Source: RI-92 sp037384645
GTDB taxonomy: Bacteria > Pseudomonadota > Gammaproteobacteria > UBA6429 > Thiohalophilaceae
Direction: 5' to 3'
NCBI GenBank assembly: GCA_037384645.1
Contig: JARRNT010000006.1
Location: 15,758-79,757, forward strand
Length of the DNA: 64,000 nt
Below the pieces are notes generated by a model. The model saw nothing but the letters and a program-made list of their open reading frames with translations, was not told the DNA's origin and did no database searches. Within the stretch, counting starts at the first letter, position 1, and each line of letters opens with the position of its first letter. Shown in pieces: positions 39,774-48,824 of the stretch. The translations under genes were made by a program, and so were the position numbers.

Positions 39774-41555
39774 CTAGGTTGGCAAACCGCCATGCTGCTT
39801 GTTGGCACTTGCCTCGTGCTGTTCTGGGGGACACTCGGAGAAGATTCGAGCGCTGCATGTGGCACACCTGTCCTGATCGAGTCGGGCATAAATTGCAGCT
39901 ATCGCATCCTTCGTTTCGGCGAAGAAATTTTCCGGGCCGATTTCGTCGATGATATGGGCCTTTTTCAGAAATTCCATAACGGCCTTTTTATTTTTGCAGA
40001 AGTACAGGCCGCCGCCCATGGCGCGCAACCGTTGCGCTTCCTGTACCAGGACCTCGGCGCCAGCAATGTCGATAAAGCCAATACTGGAGCCGACGATCAG
40101 GATATGCTTGATGCCTTCCTTGTCGACGATGCGATTGAGGCTGTTCTGGATATGGTTGATGGAACCAAAATAAATCGAGTTATCGATACGAATAATCTTT
40201 AGCTGCGGGCACTGTTGCAGTGGCTTGCGGGCAATATTGGTAAAGGCGTGCTTGGGTGACTCAGGGTCAGGCGCCAGGTTGATGATATCCGGCACCGAGG
40301 TGCGGCTGAGGAAGAGCACCAACGAGGCAATGACGCCCATGTAGATGGCGAACTCCAGCTCAAGAAACAGGGTTGAGAAAAAGGTAATCAGCAGAATCAC
40401 CATTTCGTGTTTGCTGACCTTGAGGATTTTGCCAATGTGGTGAAAATCGATGAGGTTGTAGGCTACCAGCATGATGACACCGCCCATGGCAGCAATCGGC
40501 AGGTGTGCCATTAAAGGGGCGATTAAAAGGATAATCAGCAACAACAGTACCGCGGCGAAGATCGCCGACAGGGGGGTGACGGCACCGGCCGCGTAGTTGA
40601 TGCCGGAACGGGTAAACGAGCCTGAACCGGCATAACTGGAGAAAAAACTGCCGACAATATTGGACAGGCCCTGGCCAATGAATTCCTGGTTGCCGTCAAT
40701 GCGCTGATGTGACCTGGAGGCAATGGCGCGGGAGATGGAGACGGCCTCGATCAGTCCCAGCAGGGCGACGGCAAAGGCATTGGCGCCAATCTCCTGCAGG
40801 ATATCCAGGTTCATGTGTGGCAGGGAAAACGGGGGCAGGTCTGATGGTATTGCGCCGATCATCTTGAGACCGGCTGCCTCGCCACCCAGGTAGTAGGCCA
40901 GTATGCCTCCTGCGATCATGCCGAATAGCAGGTTGGGCAGCTTGGGCAGGAATTTCTTGACCAGGACGGCCACGACCAGGGTCAGCAATGCCACCGACAG
41001 GACCTTGTAATTGATGTGGCCGAGATTCTGAAACACCACGCCCCAGGCATCGGTAAAGGAATGACCGGCCGGGATTTTGATGCCGAGCACATGCTTCAAT
41101 TGGCTGGTTGCGATCAGGATGGCCGCCCCTGCGGTAAAGCCAATGACCACGGTATGTGAGACGAAGTTCACCAGGCTGCCCATGCGCGCCAGGCCGAAGA
41201 TGAGCTGGTAAATCCCGGCGAACAGGGTCAGGGTCAGCGCCATTTTGACAAATTCAGGTGTGCCGGGTATGGCGTGATTGCTGACGGTGGAAAACACCAC
41301 GATCGAGATGGCGGTGGTCGGTCCGGAGATGAGGTGGCGCGAGGATCCGAACAGGCCGGCCACAATCGGGGTCACCATGGCGGTATACAGGCCATAAATC
41401 GGGGGCAGGCCAGCGATGCTGGCGAAGGCTACGCCCTGGGGTAGCACGATGACCGCGCCGGTCAGTCCGGCGAGAAAGTCAGCACGCAGGCTTTGCCGGT
41501 TGACCAGTGGCCACCAGCTGAGAAAGGGGAACAGGCGGGATACACTAATTTGCAT
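39774..41555 (-). CDS. SulP-family anion transporter with STAS domain
   Basis: A 593-residue SLC26/SulP permease. The N-terminal half has the family signature of LPQGVAFASIAGLPPIYGLY, then about twelve membrane segments to residue 420; a cytoplasmic STAS domain follows (LIVGSSIGFIDIAGAEVLV near 490). A short C-terminal tail is unusual in being Cys-rich (DRCATCSARIFSECPP). The substrate may be sulfate, bicarbonate or another anion; in an autotroph bicarbonate is plausible, but the sequence does not decide. It is probably cotranscribed with the methyltransferase gene 26 bp upstream. Confidence 0.93.
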   Translation of the reverse strand: MQISVSRLFPFLSWWPLVNRQSLRADFLAGLTGAVIVLPQGVAFASIAGLPPIYGLYTAMVTPIVAGLFGSSRHLISGPTTAISIVVFSTVSNHAIPGTPEFVKMALTLTLFAGIYQLIFGLARMGSLVNFVSHTVVIGFTAGAAILIATSQLKHVLGIKIPAGHSFTDAWGVVFQNLGHINYKVLSVALLTLVVAVLVKKFLPKLPNLLFGMIAGGILAYYLGGEAAGLKMIGAIPSDLPPFSLPHMNLDILQEIGANAFAVALLGLIEAVSISRAIASRSHQRIDGNQEFIGQGLSNIVGSFFSSYAGSGSFTRSGINYAAGAVTPLSAIFAAVLLLLIILLIAPLMAHLPIAAMGGVIMLVAYNLIDFHHIGKILKVSKHEMVILLITFFSTLFLELEFAIYMGVIASLVLFLSRTSVPDIINLAPDPESPKHAFTNIARKPLQQCPQLKIIRIDNSIYFGSINHIQNSLNRIVDKEGIKHILIVGSSIGFIDIAGAEVLVQEAQRLRAMGGGLYFCKNKKAVMEFLKKAHIIDEIGPENFFAETKDAIAAIYARLDQDRCATCSARIFSECPPEQHEASANKQHGGLPT

Positions 41556-41581
41556 TGCTGGGGTTACTCACTCGTTTATAT

Positions 41582-42172
41582 TTATTCAACCGTTGCCAGG
41601 GCAACGGTGTAATTCCGGCCCTGCTTGAGCTTGGTGTAATTACCAAAGCGTTCTTTAAAGACGCGTTTGATGTACTCACGCAGGCCATTGATTGTGACCA
41701 CGTAGATCTGCCCTCCCGGTTTGAGCTGGCGCTGCGCATCATAAAAGAATAGCGTCATCAATTCATTCCCAACTTTGGCCGGAATATTCGAGGCAATCAC
41801 GTCAAAACGCCGATCGCGTATGGCGTCAAAGCCGTTACTGAGTATCGCTTCGGCATTGTTAATCTGGTTCAGGGCGATATTTTTGCGGCAGTAGTCGATG
41901 GCGACGAAATCCTTGTCCACCAGGGTGGTATGGCCGGCGGCTGCCAGCCTGGCCAGCGTGAGACCGATGACACCGTAACCGCAGCCCAGGTCCAGGCAGT
42001 CTGCGTCGGGCTGCAGGTCGATGTGGCTGAGTAACAGGCGGCTGCCTTCATCGACCTCCCGGGGGGAAAACAGGCCCCAGGTTGAGTGGAAGTGCAGGTG
42101 CTGACCACAGAGGGTGTCCTCAAACGTCAGATCTTCGCGTAATTTCTCAATGCTGGCCGTGTTCATGGGCAA
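41582..42172 (-). CDS. Class I SAM-dependent methyltransferase (RsmC/RlmG-like)
   Basis: A 196-residue Rossmann-fold methyltransferase. The SAM site is CLDLGCGYGVIGL near residue 68, and motif IV reads SNIPAK where RsmC/RlmG enzymes have NPPF. It corresponds to the C-terminal catalytic half of those rRNA guanine methyltransferases. FSPREVDEGSRLLL upstream of the core is also typical. The substrate is not clear from sequence. Confidence 0.82.
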   Translation of the reverse strand: MPMNTASIEKLREDLTFEDTLCGQHLHFHSTWGLFSPREVDEGSRLLLSHIDLQPDADCLDLGCGYGVIGLTLARLAAAGHTTLVDKDFVAIDYCRKNIALNQINNAEAILSNGFDAIRDRRFDVIASNIPAKVGNELMTLFFYDAQRQLKPGGQIYVVTINGLREYIKRVFKERFGNYTKLKQGRNYTVALATVE

Positions 42173-42646
42173 ATTATCAACTGTGTGCGTGCCGGGGTAC
42201 AGATCTTATTCCCCTCGGCGAGGCGTGGACGTATCGAACGCCAAAACGGTTATACCGAGCCCGGGCTGACAACCCGGACCGGGTAATGGCTGGCGCCACA
42301 TCCTGTGAGAAACTTGTAACATAATGATTTATATAGAATTTAGCGAAAATTGGCCCCCTGCGCCAGAACGCTGTCGAGGATTTCTCCAGTCCTGGCCTGA
42401 GCAGGACTTTGCGGCCCTTGCCGAACCAGTCGCTTGGGCACCGCTAATCGGGCAATCCCATTATATATAAGTAATTGATGATGAACTAATAGACGAGTCC
42501 GGGCACTAATGTTGAACACAGATAGGGAAATACTTCTGTTGGCAAGGGAATGGCAACGCCAAGCCACGGCAAATCCGCCCGTGACGAGGTTTTCCGTCAT
42601 GTCTTCCCATTTACATCAAATAATCCACGCAAGAGGAGTAATGATT
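42173..42646. other. Intergenic region between methyltransferase and beta-propeller genes
   Basis: This 474-bp stretch lies between divergent genes. A GC hairpin CCGGG / CCCGG stands at 42261-42277. An A+T-rich patch at 42310-42350 could hold a promoter but has no good consensus. A weak ORF continuing into the propeller gene (from 42509) has no ribosome site, so I treat it as 5' leader. No RNA gene is recognised. Confidence 0.4.
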
Positions 42647-43678
42647 ATGGTGAAACAATCGATGACATTGAGTTTGGCGCTGGTCGCGGGTATGTCGCTG
42701 GGCAGTCTCCCGGCCGTTGCCTCGGCCCATGCGATGCCTGTGGTGGTCGGGGCCTTTCCGGCACCTCCCAAAGGTGTCGGCCCGGGAAAATTGATGGTCT
42801 TGCCGTTACGGCATGAGCATCACCCATATGTCGTGAAATTTGGCCGGGCCGGCACCATGTCCGGCAACAGCTTTTATGTTGCCAGTACAAAAAACCGGGC
42901 TTATGTCCCGAGTATTGCCGGTTATACCGATGTCATGGACATAGCCACAGGCAAGCGCATTGATCGCTTTCATACCCTGAAAGGCGGGCGAGTGGCGGCC
43001 TTGTCCAAAAATCACAAAACGCTGTTCGTGCTATCAGCTAAGCGCTTGGCTGCCTATTCCGCAAAAGACGGGGCCAAGCGTTACGAAATAGCCTTCGGTG
43101 GCAACGCCATGGCGTTGAATCGTGACGGCAGCCGGTTGTTTGTGGGCGGCAATATGGACAAGACCATCGCTGAAATCAATCCGATGACAGGGCTGATCAT
43201 CCGTCAAATCCCCATCGGCCATACCGGCGACATGGTCTTTGCCAACGGTTACATCGTCTCGGCGGATATGAAGAGCGGGGTGATGACTGCCTACAATCCC
43301 CTGACCGAGAAGACCTATACCATGGCGACCCCCGAAACTGACCCGCACTTCAGCTATCACAAGATCCCGCAGGCAAACGCGGGCTTCATGCAGCTGGCGG
43401 TCAGTCCTGACCAGAAGTATGTCTATGCCGCTGGTTTCTCCGGCCATATCCTGCGCTTTTCAACCAGCAAGCCCGCTTACCTCGGTGAAGTGGCGGTGGA
43501 TGCGAACAGAAGTGGCCCCAATAAGCTCAGTGGATTGACCGTACTCGATCATGGCAAGCGTGCCATCAGCACGGTGGAAAATCGTCATGAATCGGTGGAA
43601 GTTGATTTAAGCAATGGCAGGATTATCAAGCGCCTGAAGGATGTGGCGAGCAATCGCTGGATCCACGCCAGGACCTGA
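42647..43678 (+). CDS. Exported YncE/YVTN-type beta-propeller protein
   Basis: From the ATG placed 8 bp after an AGGAG site, the protein has 343 residues, beginning with a signal peptide (MVKQSMTLSLALVAGMSLG to about ASA). The remainder is a run of beta-propeller blades with YVTN-like repeats such as NRAYVPSIAGYTDVMDIATGK, SRLFVGGNMDKTIAEINP and QKYVYAAGFSGHILRF. Such proteins are periplasmic binding or scaffold propellers; some relatives are enzymes. Nothing here fixes a substrate. A terminator follows. Confidence 0.85.
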   Translation: MVKQSMTLSLALVAGMSLGSLPAVASAHAMPVVVGAFPAPPKGVGPGKLMVLPLRHEHHPYVVKFGRAGTMSGNSFYVASTKNRAYVPSIAGYTDVMDIATGKRIDRFHTLKGGRVAALSKNHKTLFVLSAKRLAAYSAKDGAKRYEIAFGGNAMALNRDGSRLFVGGNMDKTIAEINPMTGLIIRQIPIGHTGDMVFANGYIVSADMKSGVMTAYNPLTEKTYTMATPETDPHFSYHKIPQANAGFMQLAVSPDQKYVYAAGFSGHILRFSTSKPAYLGEVAVDANRSGPNKLSGLTVLDHGKRAISTVENRHESVEVDLSNGRIIKRLKDVASNRWIHART

Positions 43679-43701
43679 GTAACAGTTTGTATCCCCTGTA
43701 C

Positions 43702-43732
43702 AGCCGCCGTCGTGTGTACGGCGGCTTTTTTA
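43702..43732 (+). terminator. Intrinsic terminator after the beta-propeller gene
   Basis: The 9-bp stem AGCCGCCGT / ACGGCGGCT with a 7-nt loop is followed by TTTTTTAT. Confidence 0.93.
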
Positions 43733-43976
43733 TCGGCTGTTAGCGCACATCCTGCGAAAATAGTGGTAAATAATGGATGCATAATGGGAGCTGTTTGTTG
43801 AATGTGGGAGCATTTGTCACACAACAGGAATGAAAAAGTTCCTTAATACCATTAAGGCGTTAATCATATCAGGCACAGTAAAAAACCTGGATTTTTACTA
43901 AACTTGCTGAGCCTCACTCTGGTTTAAGCAAGATACTTTGATTAAATTCCCAAAAACGCGAGGACAGTGTGTTGTA

Positions 43977-44519
43977 ATGGCTGATATGGGAGACTGTACA
44001 AACCAACGCAAAAATTATGTTTTGGGTAGACGGGATGTCTCGATGTTGTCAATCCTGCTGGTGTGTGCGACAGGGCTGTTTGTGGCTGGCCTGATACTAC
44101 CAATGATGACAATTACGAAGTTGCTGGTATTTGATCATTCATTCTCAGTTTTGCGTGGTGTGTATGAACTATGGCGCAACGATCACGTTTTGCTATTCTT
44201 AATTGTAGCCAGCTTCAGTATTGTCATGCCGATGTTGAAAATCGTCGTCTTGTTTCGTTTGGTTCTGCATCGTTCGGCATATTCTGCCAGGTTTGAACGC
44301 TTGTTACACTTGATGCATGACTATGGGCGCTGGACCATGCTGGACGTCATGGTAGTGGCAGTGCTTATTATGACTGTCAAACTGGGCGCAATCGCCAGCA
44401 TCCAGATCCATAGCGGCCTGTTCGTGTTTGGCCTGGCGGTGCTGTTGCTTATGCTGATTACTCGTCGCGTCGTGCGCCTGACCAGTAAGCCCCCGTCACG
44501 ACAACAGCAAAAAGCGTAG
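43977..44519 (+). CDS. PqiA-domain membrane protein
   Basis: A 180-residue protein from the ATG of MADMGDCTN (an upstream TTG is open but less likely). It has four membrane segments; the first is followed by the family's LPMMTITKLL, and FSVLRGVYELW and FSIVMPMLKIVVL follow, all typical of a single paraquat-inducible protein A domain. PqiA proteins work with MCE/PqiB lipid-transport systems, but no MCE gene is adjacent. The N-terminal zinc ribbon of full PqiA is absent. Confidence 0.82.
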   Translation: MADMGDCTNQRKNYVLGRRDVSMLSILLVCATGLFVAGLILPMMTITKLLVFDHSFSVLRGVYELWRNDHVLLFLIVASFSIVMPMLKIVVLFRLVLHRSAYSARFERLLHLMHDYGRWTMLDVMVVAVLIMTVKLGAIASIQIHSGLFVFGLAVLLLMLITRRVVRLTSKPPSRQQQKA

Positions 44520-44541
44520 TATCGGCCTTTACGGACGCATA

Positions 44542-44805
44542 GTGACTTGCTGTAACTCGGGTTTCTTTACAATGCAGTCAGGCTGCACCAGGTGCAGTGC
44601 AAACCCGGGCAAACACCGAAGCAACAAAATTGCCATCAAAGATCTCGTTTGTATTAAGCCTGGACAGCGTGTACTGATACAAATGGAAAGGGAATTATCC
44701 AGCCCAAATATGAGTCTTGATGTTCGTGCTGGACTGGTCGCGGAAGCCGACAAGCCCCGGATCCGCTGCCAGAGATACCGGTTGGTATTACGTCAAAATT
44801 GCTGA
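44542..44805 (+). CDS. Small Cys-rich ORF, possible RseC/MucC-like remnant
   Basis: An 87-residue frame starting at GTG. The first 20 residues carry four Cys (TCCNSGF, then GCTRCSAN) followed by IKPGQRVLIQMERELS, a layout that recalls the N-terminal domain of RseC/MucC (SoxR-reducing) proteins, but the membrane part is missing. There is no good ribosome site. It may be a decayed gene or chance. Confidence 0.25.
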   Translation: MTCCNSGFFTMQSGCTRCSANPGKHRSNKIAIKDLVCIKPGQRVLIQMERELSSPNMSLDVRAGLVAEADKPRIRCQRYRLVLRQNC

Positions 44806-44911
44806 AATGTAATCCCATATTTTCATAGCCTTTGTAAATATGTGGAACAAAATGTGCGTACTTTTGAACAAATAACTAAAGGAGATCTCTGAACGTGTGT
44901 TCCCCGGCCGC

Positions 44912-45058
44912 ATGGTTGAGGCTATGGGCATGAGGAATAAGCCAGGTGGTAGCATAATGGGCGATAGCGACATGGTGGTATGGATCATGCAACAGAGAGA
45001 GGGTGCTCAGGACTGTACCCATCTGAACTGGGCGCAAGGTGAAAACACCAGGAGGTGA
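44912..45058 (+). CDS. Putative 48-residue small protein upstream of the HMA-like gene
   Basis: This short ORF begins MVEAMGMRNKPGGSIMGDSD and ends in a stop (45056-45058) that overlaps the ribosome site of the next gene. An AAAGGAG sequence at about 44878-44884 lies somewhat far upstream, nearer to an in-frame GTG at 44897. It is Met-rich (six Met in the first 30 residues) with one Cys-His pair (DCTHLNW), which may suggest metal handling. I know no family for it. Confidence 0.4.
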   Translation: MVEAMGMRNKPGGSIMGDSDMVVWIMQQREGAQDCTHLNWAQGENTRR

Positions 45059-45063
45059 TGACC

Positions 45064-45285
45064 ATGAACACAGTCAGAATATATATTGATGAAAATCTGG
45101 ATGTTTCCCATCAGCAAGGTCTGAAACAGGTATTACTGGAGATTCCCCATGTATTGGATGTGGAGCTAAGTGCAAAAGAGCCGCATGAAGTCGTGGTGGA
45201 GTACGATGAACAGGAGAATTTGCCGGTGAGGTTGATTGAAGTGCTGCGTGAGCAGGGCTATCACCCGGATATTCTGTCAGCCTGA
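45064..45285 (+). CDS. Small HMA-like (ferredoxin-fold) protein without CxxC
   Basis: A 73-residue protein with a strong AGGAGG site 8 bp before the ATG. The pattern of two strand-helix-strand halves (VRIYIDENLD, then a helix, PHVLDVELS; EVVVEYDEQ, a helix, REQGYHPDIL) matches the heavy-metal-associated fold, but the metal-binding CxxC loop is replaced by DENLDVSHQQG, so it probably does not bind copper in the usual way. It lies upstream of a DUF302 gene. Confidence 0.7.
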   Translation: MNTVRIYIDENLDVSHQQGLKQVLLEIPHVLDVELSAKEPHEVVVEYDEQENLPVRLIEVLREQGYHPDILSA

Positions 45286-45514
45286 TCCAGTATGAGCAAT
45301 TTATATTCCCTGCCTGCCACAGGACATGGGCTTATCCCAGATGGTTCTGCAAATTGGCCGGGTTAGGGGACGTGTTTGTCATGATCGGCCGTGATACGAG
45401 CCAGCTAGATCCGCATGACAGTCTGGTGGACTATACCTTTTCGATATTGGTCATCGTGCAGTTAGTCGCTAGAATGCGCAAAATCGAAATTTATTTAGCT
45501 TGGAGGTACCAGCA

Positions 45515-45907
45515 ATGTACGGATTTAATACCAAGTTCAATGGGTCTTTTGACGATGCCGTTGCCAGGGTGATTGACGAACTGTCCAAGGAAGGGTTCGG
45601 GGTCCTGACTGAAATCGATGTCAAGGCGGTATTAAAAAAGAAACTGGATGTCGACAAACGCCCATACAAGATCCTGGGAGCCTGTAATCCGGTACTGGCC
45701 AATCAGGCGCTGACGGCAGAGCCCGACATCGGATTGCTACTGCCATGTAACGTCATTGTACGCGAGGAAGATGACGGCTCCGTGACCGTTGGCTTTATGG
45801 ACCCGCAGGCTGTTTTGCAGTTGGTTGATCGCGATGATATCGGCGAACTGGCTGGTCAGGTTCGTGACAAACTGCAGAAGGTCAAGGCAGGGCTTGAAGC
45901 AGCCTGA
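45515..45907 (+). CDS. DUF302 domain protein
   Basis: A 130-residue protein from the ATG (MYGFNTKF) placed after TTGGAGG. The sequence FDDAVARVIDELSKEGFGVLTEIDVKA and then KILGACNPVLANQAL, GLLLPCNVIVRE is the classic DUF302 pattern, with one Cys in each of the last two motifs. The family's function is unknown; it is common in sulfur-oxidising bacteria. It converges with the HDOD gene. Confidence 0.9.
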   Translation: MYGFNTKFNGSFDDAVARVIDELSKEGFGVLTEIDVKAVLKKKLDVDKRPYKILGACNPVLANQALTAEPDIGLLLPCNVIVREEDDGSVTVGFMDPQAVLQLVDRDDIGELAGQVRDKLQKVKAGLEAA

Positions 45908-45924
45908 ACCCGGGCTGCGCCGAT

Positions 45925-46782
45925 TCAGGCGGCGATGTCATAGTAGAAAATTTCGAGCAAGGCATCCAGGTTGCGGTAGGTTTCTTCGTAAACTTCCTCT
46001 ACATCCTCTGCGGAGAGATTCAGCAATTCGAGTGCCAATGGGTTGAGCACGATGTCATCGTCGCGTGAAATCGGTGTCTGCATGTTGTTGGCAATATTAT
46101 TTGCCAGGTGCAGGAGGGCAGCATCCTTGCGGTATTGTTGCGGACCGTCCAGTGTTACATGGAAACGAATGGGTGAAATCAGCGACTCCGGGAATCGCCA
46201 GGCTGTCATCAGGGCGATACCGACCTCGTCGTGACTAAACCCGAAGATTTGTTGCTCGATATGTTCGACATCGCAATGGGGATCATCCTGCGCTTTCAGC
46301 AATTGTATCGATTCGTTGGGCAGGGTCAGGTACATCACCATCTTGCCGATGTCGTGCAGCAGGCCGGTGACGAAAAAGCGCTCGGAGTTGGCCAGCATTA
46401 ATTTCAGGGCAATAATGCGCGAGGCAATGGCGGTGGTAATGGAGTGACACCAGAACATCTCCAGGTCAAATGCCGGGTCGATTCTGCTCTGAAAGCGTTT
46501 GATAATCACCGCCGCAATCACCAGGTCTCTTAGTTGACGGGTACCAAGCACAGTGACGGCCATGCTCAGGGTTTCGATCTTGGATGGAAAGCGGTAAAAC
46601 GGGCTGTTAACGATTTTTAGCAGTCGCGCGGTGAGCGCCGTGTCCTGACCAATCGCCTGGGCAATGTCTGCTGCCGATGCCGTCGGATCATTGGCCATAC
46701 GATTCACCTCGGCAACGATAGCTGGTAGCGATACCAGCTTGATATTACTGTCAATCAATTGCTCGGGTGACATATTCAACAC
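45925..46782 (-). CDS. HDOD-domain signalling protein
   Basis: A single HDOD domain, related to HD phosphohydrolases. LPAIVAEVNRMANDP, the DTALTARLLKIVNSPFYRFP segment and LLHDIGKMVM identify it. I take the GTG that stands 6 bp after AGGAG, giving 285 residues; ATG 46773 (MSPEQLIDSN) is an alternative, and the frame is open to 46893. HDOD proteins act in signalling and regulation but their ligand is unknown. No GGDEF or receiver domain is attached. Confidence 0.85.
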   Translation of the reverse strand: MLNMSPEQLIDSNIKLVSLPAIVAEVNRMANDPTASAADIAQAIGQDTALTARLLKIVNSPFYRFPSKIETLSMAVTVLGTRQLRDLVIAAVIIKRFQSRIDPAFDLEMFWCHSITTAIASRIIALKLMLANSERFFVTGLLHDIGKMVMYLTLPNESIQLLKAQDDPHCDVEHIEQQIFGFSHDEVGIALMTAWRFPESLISPIRFHVTLDGPQQYRKDAALLHLANNIANNMQTPISRDDDIVLNPLALELLNLSAEDVEEVYEETYRNLDALLEIFYYDIAA

Positions 46783-47375
46783 GGTTGTCTCCTGCTCGCA
46801 GCCTGTCCAGTGTTCCAGGCTAAATTTAATGCTGTTACTGGAAAGTTTCTGTACCTGCATGAAATTTAAGTACTTTCCGATTTTGCATAGCATATAAAAA
46901 AATCTAGCCTATGTAATATTAAATATTTGAAATTGGGACGGAATTTACTGTTTTTGACAAAGGAGAGGGCAAAACCTGACCAAAGAGCTGTCATAAGTCC
47001 ATAACGGTCTGCCAGGATGAAACTTTCATGAGGACACAGTATCTTTTCATTGGCTGATTGCGTCGTGCAGGTTGCCTCGGGACGCTGTCGAAACTGTTTA
47101 AGCCATGCTGGACGGCAGCCGAAGTGAACGTTAACTTCGCCCAATCAATTGCCCGGTCGGGGATCAGTACTGGTGCAGGCAGTGGCCGCCACAGACTGGC
47201 TGGCCGCTGTAATGCGCGACTCGATTGTCAGCCGCGCCATGTCCTCGTCAGCGGTTTTGTTATTTACTGGTTCTGGATGTCCCAATAGATCGCCTGAACG
47301 ATTGCATGCTTGCGGCCAGTCAGCCTATATTGAGATAAACGCGATAAACAGGAACTTGATAACAGGAAACTGAGC
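46783..47375. other. Intergenic region between HDOD and djlA genes
   Basis: The 593 bp between these divergent genes hold only weak, overlapping short ORFs on both strands without ribosome sites. The HDOD side (46860-46960) is A+T-rich and probably carries its promoter. An inverted repeat GAACGTTAACTTC is at 47122-47134. I see no RNA gene. Confidence 0.4.
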
Positions 47376-48200
47376 ATGTCTTGGTGGGGTAAACTGGCCG
47401 GTGGGGCCTTGGGATTCGTGGTGGGTGGCCCCATTGGGGCCATGCTGGGTGCGGTGGTCGGACACCAGCTGGATCGTGGCCTGGATGTGGCGGCACAACA
47501 CGATGCTCTGGGTTGGCAGGGCGCAGGTAATACGGCACAACAGGAACGGATGCAAACGGTGTTTTTCACCACTGTGTTTTCCGTAATGGGCCACCTGGCG
47601 AAGGCGGATGGACATGTCAGTGAAAGCGAAATTCAGCTGGCGCGCAATATTATGCACCAGATGCACCTGAATGCGGACCAGCAGAAGTTTGCGATCCAGT
47701 TATTCAACAAGGGGAAGGAGCCGGATTTTCCGCTGGACGAGGTGATCGCGCAGTTTCATCGTGAATGCGGTCGCAATCGCAATCTCAAACAGATGTTCCT
47801 GGAAATCCTGCTGCATGCCGCCTACGCCGATGGCATCATGCATGATGCGGAACGTCATTTGTTCGTGCACATCTGTCGCCAGCTGGGTTATTCCCAGACC
47901 GAATTCAGCATGCTCGAAGGCATGGTCCGTGCGCAGCGCGCGTTTCACGGCCGCAGTTACCAGGAGCCGGTGCGTCCCAACAAGGATCTGTTGCAGGAGG
48001 CGTATACTGCGCTGGGAGTCAAGGCCGATGCCGGCGACGACGAAATCAAACGTGCCTATCGCCGTCTGATGAGCCAGCACCACCCGGACAAACTGGTCGC
48101 CAAGGGCTTACCAGAAGAAATGATCAAGCTTGCCAATGAGCGCACGGCCGAGATCAAGGCCGCCTATGAAACCATCCGCAAGGCACGGGGCATGAAGTAG
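47376..48200 (+). CDS. djlA: Membrane-anchored co-chaperone DjlA
   Basis: A 274-residue protein with three parts. The first is a Gly-rich membrane anchor at residues 1-33 (WGKLAGGALGFVVGGPIGAML). The second is a TerB-like helical domain with FSVMGHLAKADGHVSE. The third is a C-terminal J domain with AYRRLMSQHHPDKLVA, whose HPD stimulates DnaK ATPase. This order is diagnostic of DjlA. A copy of the CGCAGAG repeat follows 18 bp after the stop. Confidence 0.95.
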   Translation: MSWWGKLAGGALGFVVGGPIGAMLGAVVGHQLDRGLDVAAQHDALGWQGAGNTAQQERMQTVFFTTVFSVMGHLAKADGHVSESEIQLARNIMHQMHLNADQQKFAIQLFNKGKEPDFPLDEVIAQFHRECGRNRNLKQMFLEILLHAAYADGIMHDAERHLFVHICRQLGYSQTEFSMLEGMVRAQRAFHGRSYQEPVRPNKDLLQEAYTALGVKADAGDDEIKRAYRRLMSQHHPDKLVAKGLPEEMIKLANERTAEIKAAYETIRKARGMK

Positions 48201-48217
48201 TTTCGAAGCCTGGAATT

Positions 48218-48347
48218 AGACGCAGAGAGCGCAAAGTACGCAAAGATTTAAAATATCCTGAATTTATCAGGTTACGTACTTCATCAACTCATTAATCTAA
48301 AGAAAAAATTTTATTTGATTCCTTGGCTCTCTCTGCGTCTTTGCGTT
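48218..48347. repeat. CGCAGAG-type inverted repeat, copy 4 (long spacer)
   Basis: Left arm 48218-48247 (CGCAGAG, CGCAAAG, CGCAAAG) and right arm about 48326-48347 (CTCTCTCTGCG, CTTTGCG) are separated by about 80 A+T-rich bases without an ORF, longer than in most copies. It lies between convergent djlA and the CopD-like gene. Confidence 0.75.
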
Positions 48348-48359
48348 AAAAACTCTGCT

Positions 48360-48824
48360 TCAAAAAAATCTGCCCCCCGCGGCAATCACGATCACGAACA
48401 GACCCAGCAACGTATTCAGGCCAACCAGGAAACGGATCTGGTTCAGGGCCTTCCCCGCCTCTGGCCAGGTTTGGGCCGTCACCGCCTTTTTCAAACGGCG
48501 AAAAGGTGCGAAGAAAACATGTAAAAAAATCAATATCATCAAGATACCCATGCCGTTCATGATATGGACGTAGATTGGCGTATGGGCAAAGCCCCCCCAC
48601 AGCTTGAATATCATCAGGTAGCCGGTCAGCGGCAGCAGGATGATGCAAATCCACACGATGGGGAAAAAACGACTGAATACACCGACCCATAAAGGCAAAC
48701 GTTGCGGCGGCTCCAGTAATTTGGCGGCGACGGGACGCAGGAACTGATGGGCGAAGATCATGCCGCCGACCCAAACGACGACCGAGATAACATGGAGTAC
48801 GATATACAGGCTAAGTATAGTCAT
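48360..48824 (-). CDS. CopD-family small membrane protein
   Basis: A 154-residue protein with four predicted membrane segments. It starts LYIVLHVISVVVWVGGMIFA, where the His in the first helix and the VWVGG turn are typical of the CopD/DUF2269 family. It may handle copper or haem, but that is not settled for the family. Its start overlaps the end of the upstream hydrolase gene by 14 bp. Confidence 0.8.
   Translation of the reverse strand: MTILSLYIVLHVISVVVWVGGMIFAHQFLRPVAAKLLEPPQRLPLWVGVFSRFFPIVWICIILLPLTGYLMIFKLWGGFAHTPIYVHIMNGMGILMILIFLHVFFAPFRRLKKAVTAQTWPEAGKALNQIRFLVGLNTLLGLFVIVIAAGGRFF

Noticed and set aside
44529..44753. 74-residue minus-strand ORF
   Set aside because: No ribosome site and no recognisable pattern; it overlaps the equally doubtful Cys-rich ORF on the other strand.
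47058..47373. Two overlapping plus-strand ORFs before djlA
   Set aside because: No ribosome site, out-of-frame overlap and no domain features.
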